Source: an uncultured Thiodictyon sp. (lineage in GTDB: Bacteria > Pseudomonadota > Gammaproteobacteria > Chromatiales > Chromatiaceae). From it: DNA of 58,438 nucleotides. The notes beneath the pieces were generated by a model that was given only the letters and a program-made list of their open reading frames with translations, did not search any database and was not told the origin of the DNA. Shown piece after piece: positions 16,756 to 24,631 of the stretch. The position numbers and the translations under genes were made by a program. The stretch spans positions 1 to 58,438 of the forward strand of contig NZ_CAJAXH010000081.1 of assembly GCF_903946935.1 (NCBI RefSeq). Direction: 5' to 3'. Within the stretch, counting starts at the first letter, position 1. Each line of letters begins with the position of its first letter.

Positions 16756-17747
16756 GCGCATTGACCTCATTTCACGCGGACATAAAGGATATTCTCGAAC
16801 AGGCACGCGGCAAAGCGCGCTCAGCGGTGAATTCCGCCATGGTCGAAGCCTACTGGTTGATTGGTCGGCGGATTGTTGAAGAAGAGCAGCGCGGGAAGCA
16901 CAAGGCGGAATACGGCGTCCGCCTGATCAAAGACCTTTCTATAGCATTGACGGCGGATCTCGGCAAGGGCTTCTCTTATGCCAATCTGTACAACTGCCGC
17001 CAGTTCTACTTAACATTCCCCGACCAGGCGATTCTCTACACAGCGTGTAGAGATTTAAGCTGGAGCCACCTGCGCCTGATCATGCGCGTGGATTCGCCGC
17101 AGGCCATCGACTATTACTGCCGCGAGGCCAGAGAGCAGCATTGGAGCGTGCGTCAACTGGAACGTAACATCAAAAGCCAGAGCTTTCAGCGCCTGCTTTC
17201 AACCCAGGCCAGTCCATCATCGACACAGGGCGCATTGGCCCATTTGGAATTCATCAAAGACCCTTATGTCCTGGAGTTCCTGCAACTGCCGGAAGCGGGC
17301 CAGCTAAAAGAGAGCCGACTGGAACAGGCGATTATTGATGAGCTGCAGAAGTTCCTGCTGGAACTGGGTAAGGGGTTCTCGTTCGTCGCCCGGCAAATGC
17401 GCATCAGCACGGAAACCAGCCATTTTTTTATCGACCTTGTTTTCTACAACTATCTACTCAAGTGCTTTGTTATCATCGACCTGAAAACCGGCAAGCTTAG
17501 CCATCAGGATATTGGCCAGATGGACATGTATGTGCGCATGTTTGACGACCTCAAGCGCGGCGAAGACGACAACCCCACCATTGGTGTCATTCTTTGTGAC
17601 AGCAAGGATGAAACCGTCGTCAAATACTCGGTGATCAAGGAGAGTCAGCAACTTTTCGCCTCCAAGTATCAGCGGATATTGCCGACCGAAGAAGAGTTAA
17701 TCGCCGAGATTGTGCGAGAGAAGCGTTTGATTGAGGGAGGCACATGA
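16752..17747 (+). CDS. YhcG/DUF1016-family PD-(D/E)XK nuclease
   Basis: 331 residues. The N-terminal DUF1016_N domain (ARSAVNSAMVEAYWLIGRRI and LSWSHLRLIMRV) is followed by a C-terminal nuclease-like domain with FFIDLVFYNYLLKCFVIIDLKTGKL, matching the D...(D/E)xK pattern (D-L-K). This family is frequently found beside or inside type I restriction loci; its function there is unproven, with proposed roles in DNA cleavage or phage defence. It overlaps the hsdS stop by four bases (ATGA) and ends 114 bases before the preferred hsdM start, so it is part of the operon. Confidence 0.9.
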   Translation: MSALTSFHADIKDILEQARGKARSAVNSAMVEAYWLIGRRIVEEEQRGKHKAEYGVRLIKDLSIALTADLGKGFSYANLYNCRQFYLTFPDQAILYTACRDLSWSHLRLIMRVDSPQAIDYYCREAREQHWSVRQLERNIKSQSFQRLLSTQASPSSTQGALAHLEFIKDPYVLEFLQLPEAGQLKESRLEQAIIDELQKFLLELGKGFSFVARQMRISTETSHFFIDLVFYNYLLKCFVIIDLKTGKLSHQDIGQMDMYVRMFDDLKRGEDDNPTIGVILCDSKDETVVKYSVIKESQQLFASKYQRILPTEEELIAEIVREKRLIEGGT

Positions 17748-17854
17748 CGCAGTTGAATATAGCGGCAACTATCAAGGAATCCTTGACAGTTCAGGTTCAA
17801 GCAAATGATGAGGCAACTACCGAGGAATACTCGGCAGTTCATTTATGCAAATAA
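17744..17854 (+). CDS. Possible 36-aa leader peptide between yhcG-like gene and hsdM
   Basis: An ATG overlapping the previous stop (ATGA), with GGAGG just upstream, opens 36 codons (MTQLNIAATIKES...) ending in TAA eight bases before the preferred hsdM ATG. Its coding sequence is made largely of the two 30-bp dyad repeats (ATIKES/ATTEEY). It could serve translational coupling of hsdM or be a chance frame over repeats. There is no recognisable domain. Confidence 0.25.
   Translation: MTQLNIAATIKESLTVQVQANDEATTEEYSAVHLCK
17764..17841 (+). repeat. Two 30-bp dyad repeats upstream of hsdM
   Basis: Units at 17764-17793 and 17812-17841 share GGCAACTA...CAGTTCA outer parts. Each is palindromic: TCAAGGAATCCTTGA in unit 1 and CCGAGGAATACTCGG in unit 2. 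Two stem pairs differ between units and both change in a compensating way (T-A to C-G, A-T to G-C). This suggests a selected hairpin or a protein-binding dyad. Unit 2 ends 20 bases before the hsdM ATG. Confidence 0.6.
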
Positions 17855-17861
17855 GACAACA

Positions 17862-19475
17862 ATGACCGATCAAGACCAAAAGCAACTAGGCAACATCCTC
17901 TGGGGCATTGCCGACCAACTGCGCGGGGCGATGAACGCGGACGATTTCCGCGACTACATGCTGTCCTTCCTGTTCCTGCGCTATCTGTCGGGCAACTACG
18001 CGGCGGCGGCGCACAAGGAGCTGGGACCGGATTATCCGCAACTGACCGCGGGCGACCGCCGCACGCCGCTGGCGGTGTGGTATGAGCAGAACCCGGACGA
18101 TACCGGCGACTTTGAAAAGCAGATGCGCCGCAAGACGCATTACGTGATTGAGCCAGACTATCTCTGGGGCAGCATCGCGGAGCTGGCGCGGACCCAGAAC
18201 GGTGAGTTGCTTCAAACGCTGAAAGACGGCTTCGATTACATCGAGAACGAATCCTTCGCCAGCACCTTCGGCGGGCTGTTTTCCGAGATCAACCTGAATT
18301 CGGACAAGCTGGGCAAGGACTACCAGGCCCGCAATGCCAAGCTCTGCACCGTGATCAAGGCGATTGCCGAGGGACTGGCGAAGTTCTCCACCGACAAGGA
18401 CACGCTGGGCGACGCCTATGAATACCTGATCGGCCAGTTTGCCGCCGGCTCCGGCAAGAAGGCGGGCGAGTTCTACACCCCTCAGCAGATCTCCAGCATC
18501 TTGTCAGGTCTAGTCACGCTGGACAGCCAGGAACCTGCCACGGGACCCAAAAGGCAGTTGGACAGCGTATTCGACTTTGCCTGCGGCTCGGGCTCGCTGC
18601 TGCTGAATGTTCGCAAACGACTGAAGGACGCGGGCGGCACCATCGGCAAGATCGCCGGGCAGGAAAAGAACATAACCACCTACAACCTGGCGCGCATGAA
18701 CATGCTGCTGCACGGGGTAAAGGACTCCGAGTTCGAGATTTGGCACGGCGACACCCTGCTCAATGAATGGGACATGCTGCGCGAGATGAACCCGGCCCGA
18801 AGCCCCAAATTCGATGCGGTGGTGGCTAACCCACCGTTCAGTTACCGCTGGGAGCCGACCGCGGCGCTGGGGGAGGACATGCGCTTCAAGAACTATGGCT
18901 TGGCGCCCAAGTCCGCCGCGGACTTCGCCTTTTTGCTGCATGGCTTTCATTACCTGAAGCCCGAAGGCGTGATGGCCATCATCCTGCCCCACGGCGTGCT
19001 GTTTCGCGGCGGCGCGGAAGAGCGTATCCGCACCAAATTACTGAAAGACGGGAACATCGACACCGTCATCGGCCTGCCCGCCAACCTGTTTTTCTCCACC
19101 GGCATTCCGGTGTGTATTCTGGTGCTGAAGAAATGCAAGAAGCCCGATGACGTGCTGTTCATCAACGCCGCCCTGCACTTCGAGAAGGGTAAGCGGCAGA
19201 ATCGCCTGTTGCCGGAGCACATTGAGAAGATCATCGACACCTACCAGTTCCGTCGGGAGGAGGAACGCTATTCCCTGCGGGTGTCGATGGAGCGAATCGA
19301 GAAGGAGGCCTACAACCTGAACATCTCACGCTACATCAGCACGGCGCGGGCGGACGAAGAAATCGACTTGCACGCCGTCAATGCCGAGCTGATCACCCTG
19401 GCGCAGCACATCGAAACGGCCAGGGCAAGACACAATGCGTTCCTCCAAGAGCTGGAATTACCAGCCTTGCCGTGA
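17862..19475 (+). CDS. hsdM: Type I restriction-modification DNA methyltransferase, system 1
   Basis: 537 residues from ATG 17862 (MTDQDQKQLGNILW). It methylates adenine in the target and forms M2S with HsdS. The N-terminal HsdM_N domain (LRGAMNADDFRDYMLSFLFL) precedes the methylase domain with SAM motif FDFACGSGSLLLN near residue 237 and catalytic motif IV NPPFSYRW near 322; GEFYTPQQISSIL is the conserved entry block. An upstream in-frame ATG at 17805 exists but lies within the dyad repeats, and neither start has a strong Shine-Dalgarno sequence. Its position last in the island, after hsdR and hsdS, is unusual. Confidence 0.95.
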   Translation: MTDQDQKQLGNILWGIADQLRGAMNADDFRDYMLSFLFLRYLSGNYAAAAHKELGPDYPQLTAGDRRTPLAVWYEQNPDDTGDFEKQMRRKTHYVIEPDYLWGSIAELARTQNGELLQTLKDGFDYIENESFASTFGGLFSEINLNSDKLGKDYQARNAKLCTVIKAIAEGLAKFSTDKDTLGDAYEYLIGQFAAGSGKKAGEFYTPQQISSILSGLVTLDSQEPATGPKRQLDSVFDFACGSGSLLLNVRKRLKDAGGTIGKIAGQEKNITTYNLARMNMLLHGVKDSEFEIWHGDTLLNEWDMLREMNPARSPKFDAVVANPPFSYRWEPTAALGEDMRFKNYGLAPKSAADFAFLLHGFHYLKPEGVMAIILPHGVLFRGGAEERIRTKLLKDGNIDTVIGLPANLFFSTGIPVCILVLKKCKKPDDVLFINAALHFEKGKRQNRLLPEHIEKIIDTYQFRREEERYSLRVSMERIEKEAYNLNISRYISTARADEEIDLHAVNAELITLAQHIETARARHNAFLQELELPALP

Positions 19476-19495
19476 ACCGCAGCGCCATTCAGGCA

Positions 19496-19591
19496 TTGAT
19501 CATCAATCCGGCCACTGGGGCGCGGTGCTCCCGGTCTGTCGGCTTGACGGCCAACCGTCCCTCACTCGATGGCCGGTAACGATGATCAAGG
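19496..19591. repeat. MITE-like element (TTGATC family), short variant
   Basis: The left end TTGATCATCAATCCGGCCA at 19496 and the complementary right end TGGCCGGTAACGATGATCAA at 19570-19589 bound about 96 bp. It lies inside a PIN toxin gene on the minus strand and truncates it after eight codons. The ends match the elements at 3856, 29038 and 48592. Confidence 0.65.
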
Positions 19592-19613
19592 TGGTATCGA
19601 TTAGGAAGCCCAT
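19503..19613 (-). pseudogene. PIN-domain toxin truncated by a MITE
   Basis: An ATG at 19613, overlapping the antitoxin stop by 13 bases, reads MGFLIDTT, the typical start of a VapC-type PIN domain with the first catalytic Asp. The next codons are the MITE end (LIIVTGHRVRD...) and the frame stops at 19503 after 36 residues. The rest of the PIN domain is not seen between here and the hsdM stop, so sequence was lost as well as interrupted. Confidence 0.6.
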
Positions 19614-19825
19614 GGCGGATCACCCCGGCCCAGGTCCCGCGGGCGGGCCAGGTCTTCGTCGGTCAGGCCCTCGGTGACGCTGGCGAACAAGTCCTTCAAC
19701 TGGTCGCCGGTGGCCGCGACCGGTTCCCACATCAACACGACACGCACGGGAGCGCCGCTTGGCACGCCGTCGGGCAGCCGAATGCTGTGGTGCTGCGGCA
19801 CCGTCTCGAACTCGATGGCTTGCAT
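19601..19825 (-). CDS. Orphan VapB-like antitoxin
   Basis: 74 residues from ATG 19825: MQAIEFETVPQHHSIRLPD..., a beta-rich N-terminus with RVVLMWE as in small antitoxins that precede PIN toxins, then an acidic helix (DQLKDLFASVTEGLTDEDL). GAGACC lies upstream of the ATG. It overlaps the start of the truncated PIN gene, so the pair was a complete module before the repeat entered. The antitoxin itself looks intact. Confidence 0.65.
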   Translation of the reverse strand: MQAIEFETVPQHHSIRLPDGVPSGAPVRVVLMWEPVAATGDQLKDLFASVTEGLTDEDLARPRDLGRGDPPWAS

Positions 19826-20010
19826 GGTTGGTCGGTCTCTTGGTGACGAATAGCCGATGCTGTGGTGGGGAGCGTGGCTTTGCAAGCGCGCGGCGCTCGG
19901 GGGATGGTCCGACGCACAGGTTTTGACCTGGGAGCAAGGACCAACGCGGGGATGGTCCCGGGTGCGAACCCATGCACCGAGCGATTCGACACCGCACGCT
20001 GGGGCGTCAC

Positions 20011-20138
20011 TGCCATTTAGTTAAGCCGTTCGTGGTGAGCTTGTCGAACCATGAACGGCTTAACTTCAGCGGGTTAAGGATTCCCCGCTCACCCTTCGAC
20101 AGGCTCAGGGCGAACGGGGAATCCTTAACTAAATGGCA
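20011..20138. repeat. Palindromic element with TGCCATTTAGTTAAG ends
   Basis: Perfect 15-base terminal inverted repeats at 20011-20025 and 20124-20138 enclose two internal hairpins (CGTTCGTGGTGAGCTTGTCG... and GGATTCCCCGCTCACCCTTC...). The hairpins belong to the widespread GTTCG-GAGC-TGTCGAAC repeat type; a relative is at 40602-40634. A 12-base direct repeat ACGCTGGGGCGT flanks the whole (19996-20007 and 20142-20153) and could be a target duplication. Confidence 0.65.
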
Positions 20139-20260
20139 TTGACGCTGGGGCGTCCGGAGTACATTTCGACGCTTGGGCGTCGACGCGAGGGGACCATGCG
20201 TCGACGTCGCGGCCCCCGTCCTCTTCACGCCCGATCCGGGGCGGCCCTATGCCTATCGCG

Positions 20261-20866
20261 TCACCCGATCTCCCCGCCCCCCGCGACCCGGTGGCGCAGC
20301 GCGACGCTGAAGTCCTGATACAGGTAATCGGTCTCGATGGTGCAGTCGGCCTCCAGCACCAGTGCCAGGGCCTCGATCTCCTCCGGCTCCCAGTAGTTGA
20401 AGGTGTGGCAGTCGTCCGCCCCGCGCAGCAGGTTGAAGACGAAGCCCTCCCGCGAGGCGGCGAAACAGCGCTCGATGAAGCAGCCGGTCTCCTCGCGGGT
20501 CAGGGTGTTCATGGCCCCGCTGCACAGGTAGTAATCCGCCTCCGGCAGGGGGTCGCGCAGCGCATCGAGCAACAGGATCTCCCGGCCGGTGCGCCGGCGG
20601 GCGATCTCCACCATGGGCTCCACTACATCGATGCCGAGGTACTCGCCTGGGCAGGCGCCCAGGATCGTCAGGTACTCGAAGAGATCGCCCAGGCCGCAGC
20701 CCATGTCGACCAGGGTCAGGGTGGACAGGTCCGCGGGCAGCAGGCGGCGCAGCACGCCGAAGCGCACCTGCTGACTGCGGACGGACTCCCAGTGGGCGCC
20801 TTGGGCGTTGTGCCCGTAGCGCGCCAGGGCGTTGCGGTAGAAGGTATCGGTGTCGACTCTGGGCAT
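20261..20866 (-). CDS. Class I SAM-dependent methyltransferase
   Basis: 201 residues. SAM-binding motif I is LTLVDMGCGLGDLFEYL near residue 50, followed by LGIDVVEPMVEIARRR (motif II acidic residue) and a later DYYLCSGAMNTL block. The substrate is not apparent. Conserved hypothetical methyltransferases of this length occur in many Proteobacteria. It stands alone on the minus strand, with a repeat element downstream and a gene-free stretch upstream. Confidence 0.85.
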   Translation of the reverse strand: MPRVDTDTFYRNALARYGHNAQGAHWESVRSQQVRFGVLRRLLPADLSTLTLVDMGCGLGDLFEYLTILGACPGEYLGIDVVEPMVEIARRRTGREILLLDALRDPLPEADYYLCSGAMNTLTREETGCFIERCFAASREGFVFNLLRGADDCHTFNYWEPEEIEALALVLEADCTIETDYLYQDFSVALRHRVAGGGEIG

Positions 20867-21459
20867 AGGGTTGCTGGAGGGCGTAGGTTAGTGGTTGGCA
20901 CGCAAGGTCAGCAGTGCCGAGGTATCGAGCCGGTCGTTCGCTGCGCCTCGCGATCCGCTTGACGGTCGGCGATCAGTCGGGCGGCGGCGCCTCCCTTGCC
21001 ACTGGCACGGAAGGCCGCGATGGAGTCCGCCTGGACCGGGACTGCCGTCTGTCCCCGGGAACTGATAGTGCTGTGCATGATGGCCAGGACAGTGAATTAC
21101 AAATGTTTCCCAAGTGTAATTCACCGACCGCCCACCGGCCACCCCGTCAACGCTAATCCGGCAATTGCTCACGCCAAGGCGCCAAGCTCGCCAAGCAATA
21201 CAAGAAGATAGGGAAGTCACCCAGATCAGCCGTCGGGTGAATGGCCGGGCGCCGATAACAGACTGAAAATCTTGGCGTGCTTGGCGCCTTGGCGTGAGAT
21301 ATTCGGGCTAGGCTCAAGCGTCGTCTGGAATCTGCCAGTTCAGGCGTCTGACAACGGGACGGCCGGGGTAGTCGGGCTGTAACATAGCGCCCCGCACCCC
21401 AGCGGCGGTGGGTGCCCGTTCGGGACGCCCCGCCCCCTTCTCTTCTCCGAGGCGCCAGC
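20867..21459. other. Gene-poor stretch with a dyad and a palindromic repeat
   Basis: No gene could be supported. A dyad GTGAATTAC/GTAATTCAC spans 21092-21124 with a 15-base spacer. The 132-bp repeat follows at 21167-21298. On the minus strand around 20890-21030 a frame reads FRASGKGGAAARLIADRQAD, which has a coding look but no good start; it may be a small gene fragment. Confidence 0.4.
21167..21298. repeat. Palindromic repeat, 132-bp family, copy 2
   Basis: It begins GCTCACGCCAAGGCGCCAAG and ends in the complementary CTTGGCGCCTTGGCGTGAG, 132 bp in all, the same length as the copy inside dnaE2. The interior resembles copy 1 (150-283). It lies in the upstream region of the DUF47-Pit operon. 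Confidence 0.75.
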
Positions 21460-22086
21460 ATGTTTTCGCTCCAGACTATTTTCGGCAAAGGAAACCAGTT
21501 CTTCGGGCTGCTCGAGGACGCGGCCAACGCCGCGGCCGACAGCACCAAGGCCCTGTATGCGATGCTGCGCGGCACTGACAAGGCCCCGGCCCTGGACGCC
21601 TTCCGGCACGCCCGCGAGCGCGAGCGCGCCATCGCCGACAAGATCAACGAGGAGTTGGTCAACAGCTTCGTCACCGCCCTGGAGCGCGAGGACATCGAGG
21701 CCCTGAGCTCCGCCCTGGTGCGCATCCCCAAACAGGTGGAGCGCTTTGCCGAGCGCTACACCCTGGCCACCCGCTTGCTCGACGGGATCGACTTCGCCCC
21801 GCGCGCGGCCATGCTGGAGCAGGCCGCCCTGGTGGTGGCCGACATGGTCCGCCAACTGCGCAAGATGAAGCTCCAGAAGATGCGCGACTTAAACGACCGC
21901 CTGCGCTCCATCGAGAGCGAGGCCGACCGGCTGATGCTGGAGCTCTACCGCGACCTCTACTCGGGTCGCTACGAGGGTCAACAGATGTTCCTGATCAAGG
22001 AGTTCTTCGAGATCCTGGAGAAGGCTATCGACCGTTGCCGCGAGGCCGGCGCGGTCGCCTACCAGATCGCACTCAAGAATAGCTGA
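21460..22086 (+). CDS. DUF47/PhoU-like phosphate transport regulator
   Basis: 208 residues, almost entirely helical, matching the TIGR00153/DUF47 family: FGKGNQFFGLLEDAANAA at the start, repeated E-x2-AD(K/R) signatures (REREERAIADKINEEL-like and IESEADRLMLEL) that resemble PhoU metal-binding repeats. These proteins are encoded with Pit-type transporters and are thought to control them. ATG 21460 has GAGG 7 bases upstream. It is followed after 10 bases by the Pit gene. Confidence 0.9.
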   Translation: MFSLQTIFGKGNQFFGLLEDAANAAADSTKALYAMLRGTDKAPALDAFRHARERERAIADKINEELVNSFVTALEREDIEALSSALVRIPKQVERFAERYTLATRLLDGIDFAPRAAMLEQAALVVADMVRQLRKMKLQKMRDLNDRLRSIESEADRLMLELYRDLYSGRYEGQQMFLIKEFFEILEKAIDRCREAGAVAYQIALKNS

Positions 22087-22096
22087 GGATGCCGCC

Positions 22097-23224
22097 GTGT
22101 TGACCCTCCTCATCGCGGTGGTCCTCACCGCGCTCGTTTTTGAATACATCAACGGCTTCCACGACACGGCGAACTCCATCGCCACCGTGGTCGCGACCAA
22201 GGTGCTGTCGCCCATGCAGGCAGTGGCGCTCGCGGCCAGCACCAACCTGATCGGCGCGCTCTGGGGCACCGCGGTGGCCAAGACCATCGCCACCGGTCTG
22301 CTGGACGTGGGCGTGGTGGATGTCACCTCCCAGGTGATCATCTGTGCGCTCATCGGCGGCATCGTCTGGAACCTGGTGACCTGGTATCTCGGCCTGCCGT
22401 CCTCCTCCTCCCATGCGCTGATCGGCGGTCTGTGCGGCGCGGCGCTCGCCGCCGCCCACGGACAGTGGGGGGCGGTGATCTGGTCGCAACCGTCCGACCC
22501 CTGGTACAAGAGCGCGGGGGTGTTCTGGAAGGTGGTGGTGCCGATGGTGAGCAGCCCGATCCTGGGCTTCGTCGGCGGTTACCTGTTGATGGGGTTGCTG
22601 TTTGCGCTCTTCTGGTCGATGTCGCGCAGCGGCGGGGTGCTGATGCGCATCGCCCGGCCCCGCTGGGCCAACGCCTTTTTCGGTAAGGCCCAGCTGTTCT
22701 CCGCGGGCTACATGGGGCTGGCCCACGGGCTCAACGATGCGCAGAAGACCATGGGCATCATCGCGCTCGCGCTGGTTTCGGCACAGCACGCCGGGACCCT
22801 CGATGCGTTGCCGTCATGGCTCAGCTGGCTGCACCCCAGTCCGGCGGCGCTGGCGAAGGGCGATATCGATCTCTGGATCAAGCTCACCTGCGCCGTGACC
22901 ATGGCGGCCGGCACCGCCATCGGCGGCTGGCGGATCATCAAGACCTTGGGCCACAAGATCGTGCGCCTGCACCCGATCCACGGCTTTGCCGCCGAGACCT
23001 CCGCGGCCACCGTGATCACCATCGCCTCCAGTCTCGGCATCCCGGTTTCCACCACCCACAATATCTCCGCCGCCATCATGGGTGTGGGGGCGGCCAAGCG
23101 TTTCTCCGCCGTCCGCTGGACCGTGGTGGAGCGGATGTTGTGGGCCTGGGTACTGACCATCCCGGCCGCCGGCGGCATGGCCTTTGGGCTGGTCAAGCTG
23201 CTGCAGACGCTGGGCCTGGCCTGA
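22097..23224 (+). CDS. pit: Inorganic phosphate transporter, PiT family
   Basis: 375 residues, a polytopic inner membrane protein with about ten hydrophobic segments. Both PiT signatures are present: the N-terminal GFHDTANSIATVVATKVL and the C-terminal half GLAHGLNDAQKTMG, with a further STTHNISAAIMGVGA block. It imports phosphate (or metal-phosphate) with cation symport. The GTG start at 22097 has GAGG eight bases upstream. It is encoded with the upstream DUF47 gene as an operon. Confidence 0.95.
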   Translation: MLTLLIAVVLTALVFEYINGFHDTANSIATVVATKVLSPMQAVALAASTNLIGALWGTAVAKTIATGLLDVGVVDVTSQVIICALIGGIVWNLVTWYLGLPSSSSHALIGGLCGAALAAAHGQWGAVIWSQPSDPWYKSAGVFWKVVVPMVSSPILGFVGGYLLMGLLFALFWSMSRSGGVLMRIARPRWANAFFGKAQLFSAGYMGLAHGLNDAQKTMGIIALALVSAQHAGTLDALPSWLSWLHPSPAALAKGDIDLWIKLTCAVTMAAGTAIGGWRIIKTLGHKIVRLHPIHGFAAETSAATVITIASSLGIPVSTTHNISAAIMGVGAAKRFSAVRWTVVERMLWAWVLTIPAAGGMAFGLVKLLQTLGLA

Positions 23225-23265
23225 CCCCGATCGCCCTTACCCTCATAGAGACGGATATTCCGACC

Positions 23266-23877
23266 ATGCATGACGGCATCCTGTTCATCGTTTCCGCCCC
23301 GTCCGGCGCGGGCAAGACCAGCCTGGTCCGCGCCCTGCTGGAGCGGGACCCGGGCCTCGGGCTCTCGGTCTCGGCCACCACCCGGGCGCCGCGCCCGGGT
23401 GAACGCGACGGGGTGCATTACCACTTCCTGAGCGTGGAGGACTTTCGTGCGGAGGTCGCCGCCGGCGCCTTTCTGGAGCACGCGGAGGTCTTTGGCAACC
23501 TCTATGGCACCCGCGAGGCCGATGTGCGCGGTGGCTTGGTGCCCGGCCGCGGCCTGATCCTGGAGATCGACTGGCAGGGCGCCCGTCAGGTGCGGACCCG
23601 CTTTCCCACGGCCGTGGGTCTCTTCATCCTCCCACCGTCGGGGGCCGAACTGGAGCGTCGGCTGCGCACCCGCGGTACCGACAGCGACACGGTGATCGCC
23701 GGTCGGCTGGCCCAGGCGCGCGAGGACTGTGCCCACTGGGGTGAATATGACTATGTGGTCGTCAACGACGGCTTCGATACCGCGTTGGCGGAGCTGGCCG
23801 CCATCGTCGCCGCCGAGCGCCTGCGTACGGCGCGGCGGCAGGACCTGAGTGCTGGCGGCGACCTGCTGAGGTCCTGA
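23266..23877 (+). CDS. gmk: Guanylate kinase
   Basis: 203 residues. It phosphorylates GMP to GDP with ATP. The P-loop is SAPSGAGKTS at residues 10-19; the GMP-binding region TTRAPRPGERDGVHYHF and the LEIDWQGARQVR block are intact. ATG 23266 is chosen; upstream sequence is not coding in this frame in a convincing way. It lies 41 bases after pit. In many relatives gmk precedes rpoZ and spoT; here the next genes are a convergent two-component pair. Confidence 0.97.
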   Translation: MHDGILFIVSAPSGAGKTSLVRALLERDPGLGLSVSATTRAPRPGERDGVHYHFLSVEDFRAEVAAGAFLEHAEVFGNLYGTREADVRGGLVPGRGLILEIDWQGARQVRTRFPTAVGLFILPPSGAELERRLRTRGTDSDTVIAGRLAQAREDCAHWGEYDYVVVNDGFDTALAELAAIVAAERLRTARRQDLSAGGDLLRS

Positions 23878-23950
23878 CTCCAGCGGCTCGGCATCCGCCC
23901 CACGCCCGCCCGGCAGGCAGGTTGGTTCATCGGCGTTCACCTGCCCCAGC

Positions 23951-24628
23951 TCATTTCATTTCGCCAATGACGTGTACGAGATCGACCAGTGTGTCGACCT
24001 CCAGTTTCTCCATCGCCTGCTGGCGATGCCGTTTGACGGTGCGCAGCGCAATGCCCAGTGCGTCTGCAATCTCCAAATTGCGCTGACCTAGCGCCACCCT
24101 TCGCGCGATCTCGCGCTCCCGCTCGGTGAGTGAATTGAAGCGCGCCGCCAGTTCCTCCCGGCGCGCGCGCTGCTGCTGGCGCTGCGCGCTCACCGCCAGC
24201 GCCTTGGTTACAGCGTCGAGCAGGGTCTGCGCCTTTATCGGTTTGATCAGAAAGTCGAGCGCCCCGGCGCGGAAGGCGCTGGCTGCCTCCGGCGCGCCGC
24301 TGGAGCCGCTCATCAGCAGCATGGGCACATCGCCAAGCTCCTGCAGGCGGCGTTGCAGTTCGAGCCCATCGATCTGCGGCATCCTGACATCGCAGAGCAG
24401 GCAGCAAGGCCCTGGAAAAACGGGACGGTTCTCGCTCAATGCCTGGAGCAAAACGACGGCCGAGTCGTAGGTCTCGCACGCATAGCCCTCGAGCTCGAAG
24501 AGCGCGCGCAGGGCCAGCAGGATTTCGGCATCGTCGTCGATCGCCACCACGCGACCGCGGGCGCAGCGTTCGGCCAGTTGCCGATCGCTGACCGTGATGG
24601 GTCGGCGGATCGAAGGGTTACGAGTCAT
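23951..24628 (-). CDS. Response regulator, FixJ/NarL type (REC-LuxR HTH)
   Basis: 225 residues. The receiver domain has the acidic pair in VVAIDDDAE, the phospho-acceptor Asp80 in LLCDVRMPQIDG, and the conserved Lys in FLIKPIKAQTLL. The C-terminal LuxR-type HTH has LTEREREIARRVALGQRN and ALRTVKRHRQQAMEKL. It begins three bases after the histidine kinase stop. The regulon is unknown; the divergent outer membrane protein/GntH-like operon at 26.4 kb is a reasonable candidate by position only. Confidence 0.92.
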   Translation of the reverse strand: MTRNPSIRRPITVSDRQLAERCARGRVVAIDDDAEILLALRALFELEGYACETYDSAVVLLQALSENRPVFPGPCCLLCDVRMPQIDGLELQRRLQELGDVPMLLMSGSSGAPEAASAFRAGALDFLIKPIKAQTLLDAVTKALAVSAQRQQQRARREELAARFNSLTEREREIARRVALGQRNLEIADALGIALRTVKRHRQQAMEKLEVDTLVDLVHVIGEMK

Positions 24629-24631
24629 CGG

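Noticed and set aside
20914-21212. Plus-strand small ORFs in the gap before the DUF47 gene
   Set aside because: No ribosome-binding site, biased composition, and they run through the palindromic repeat.
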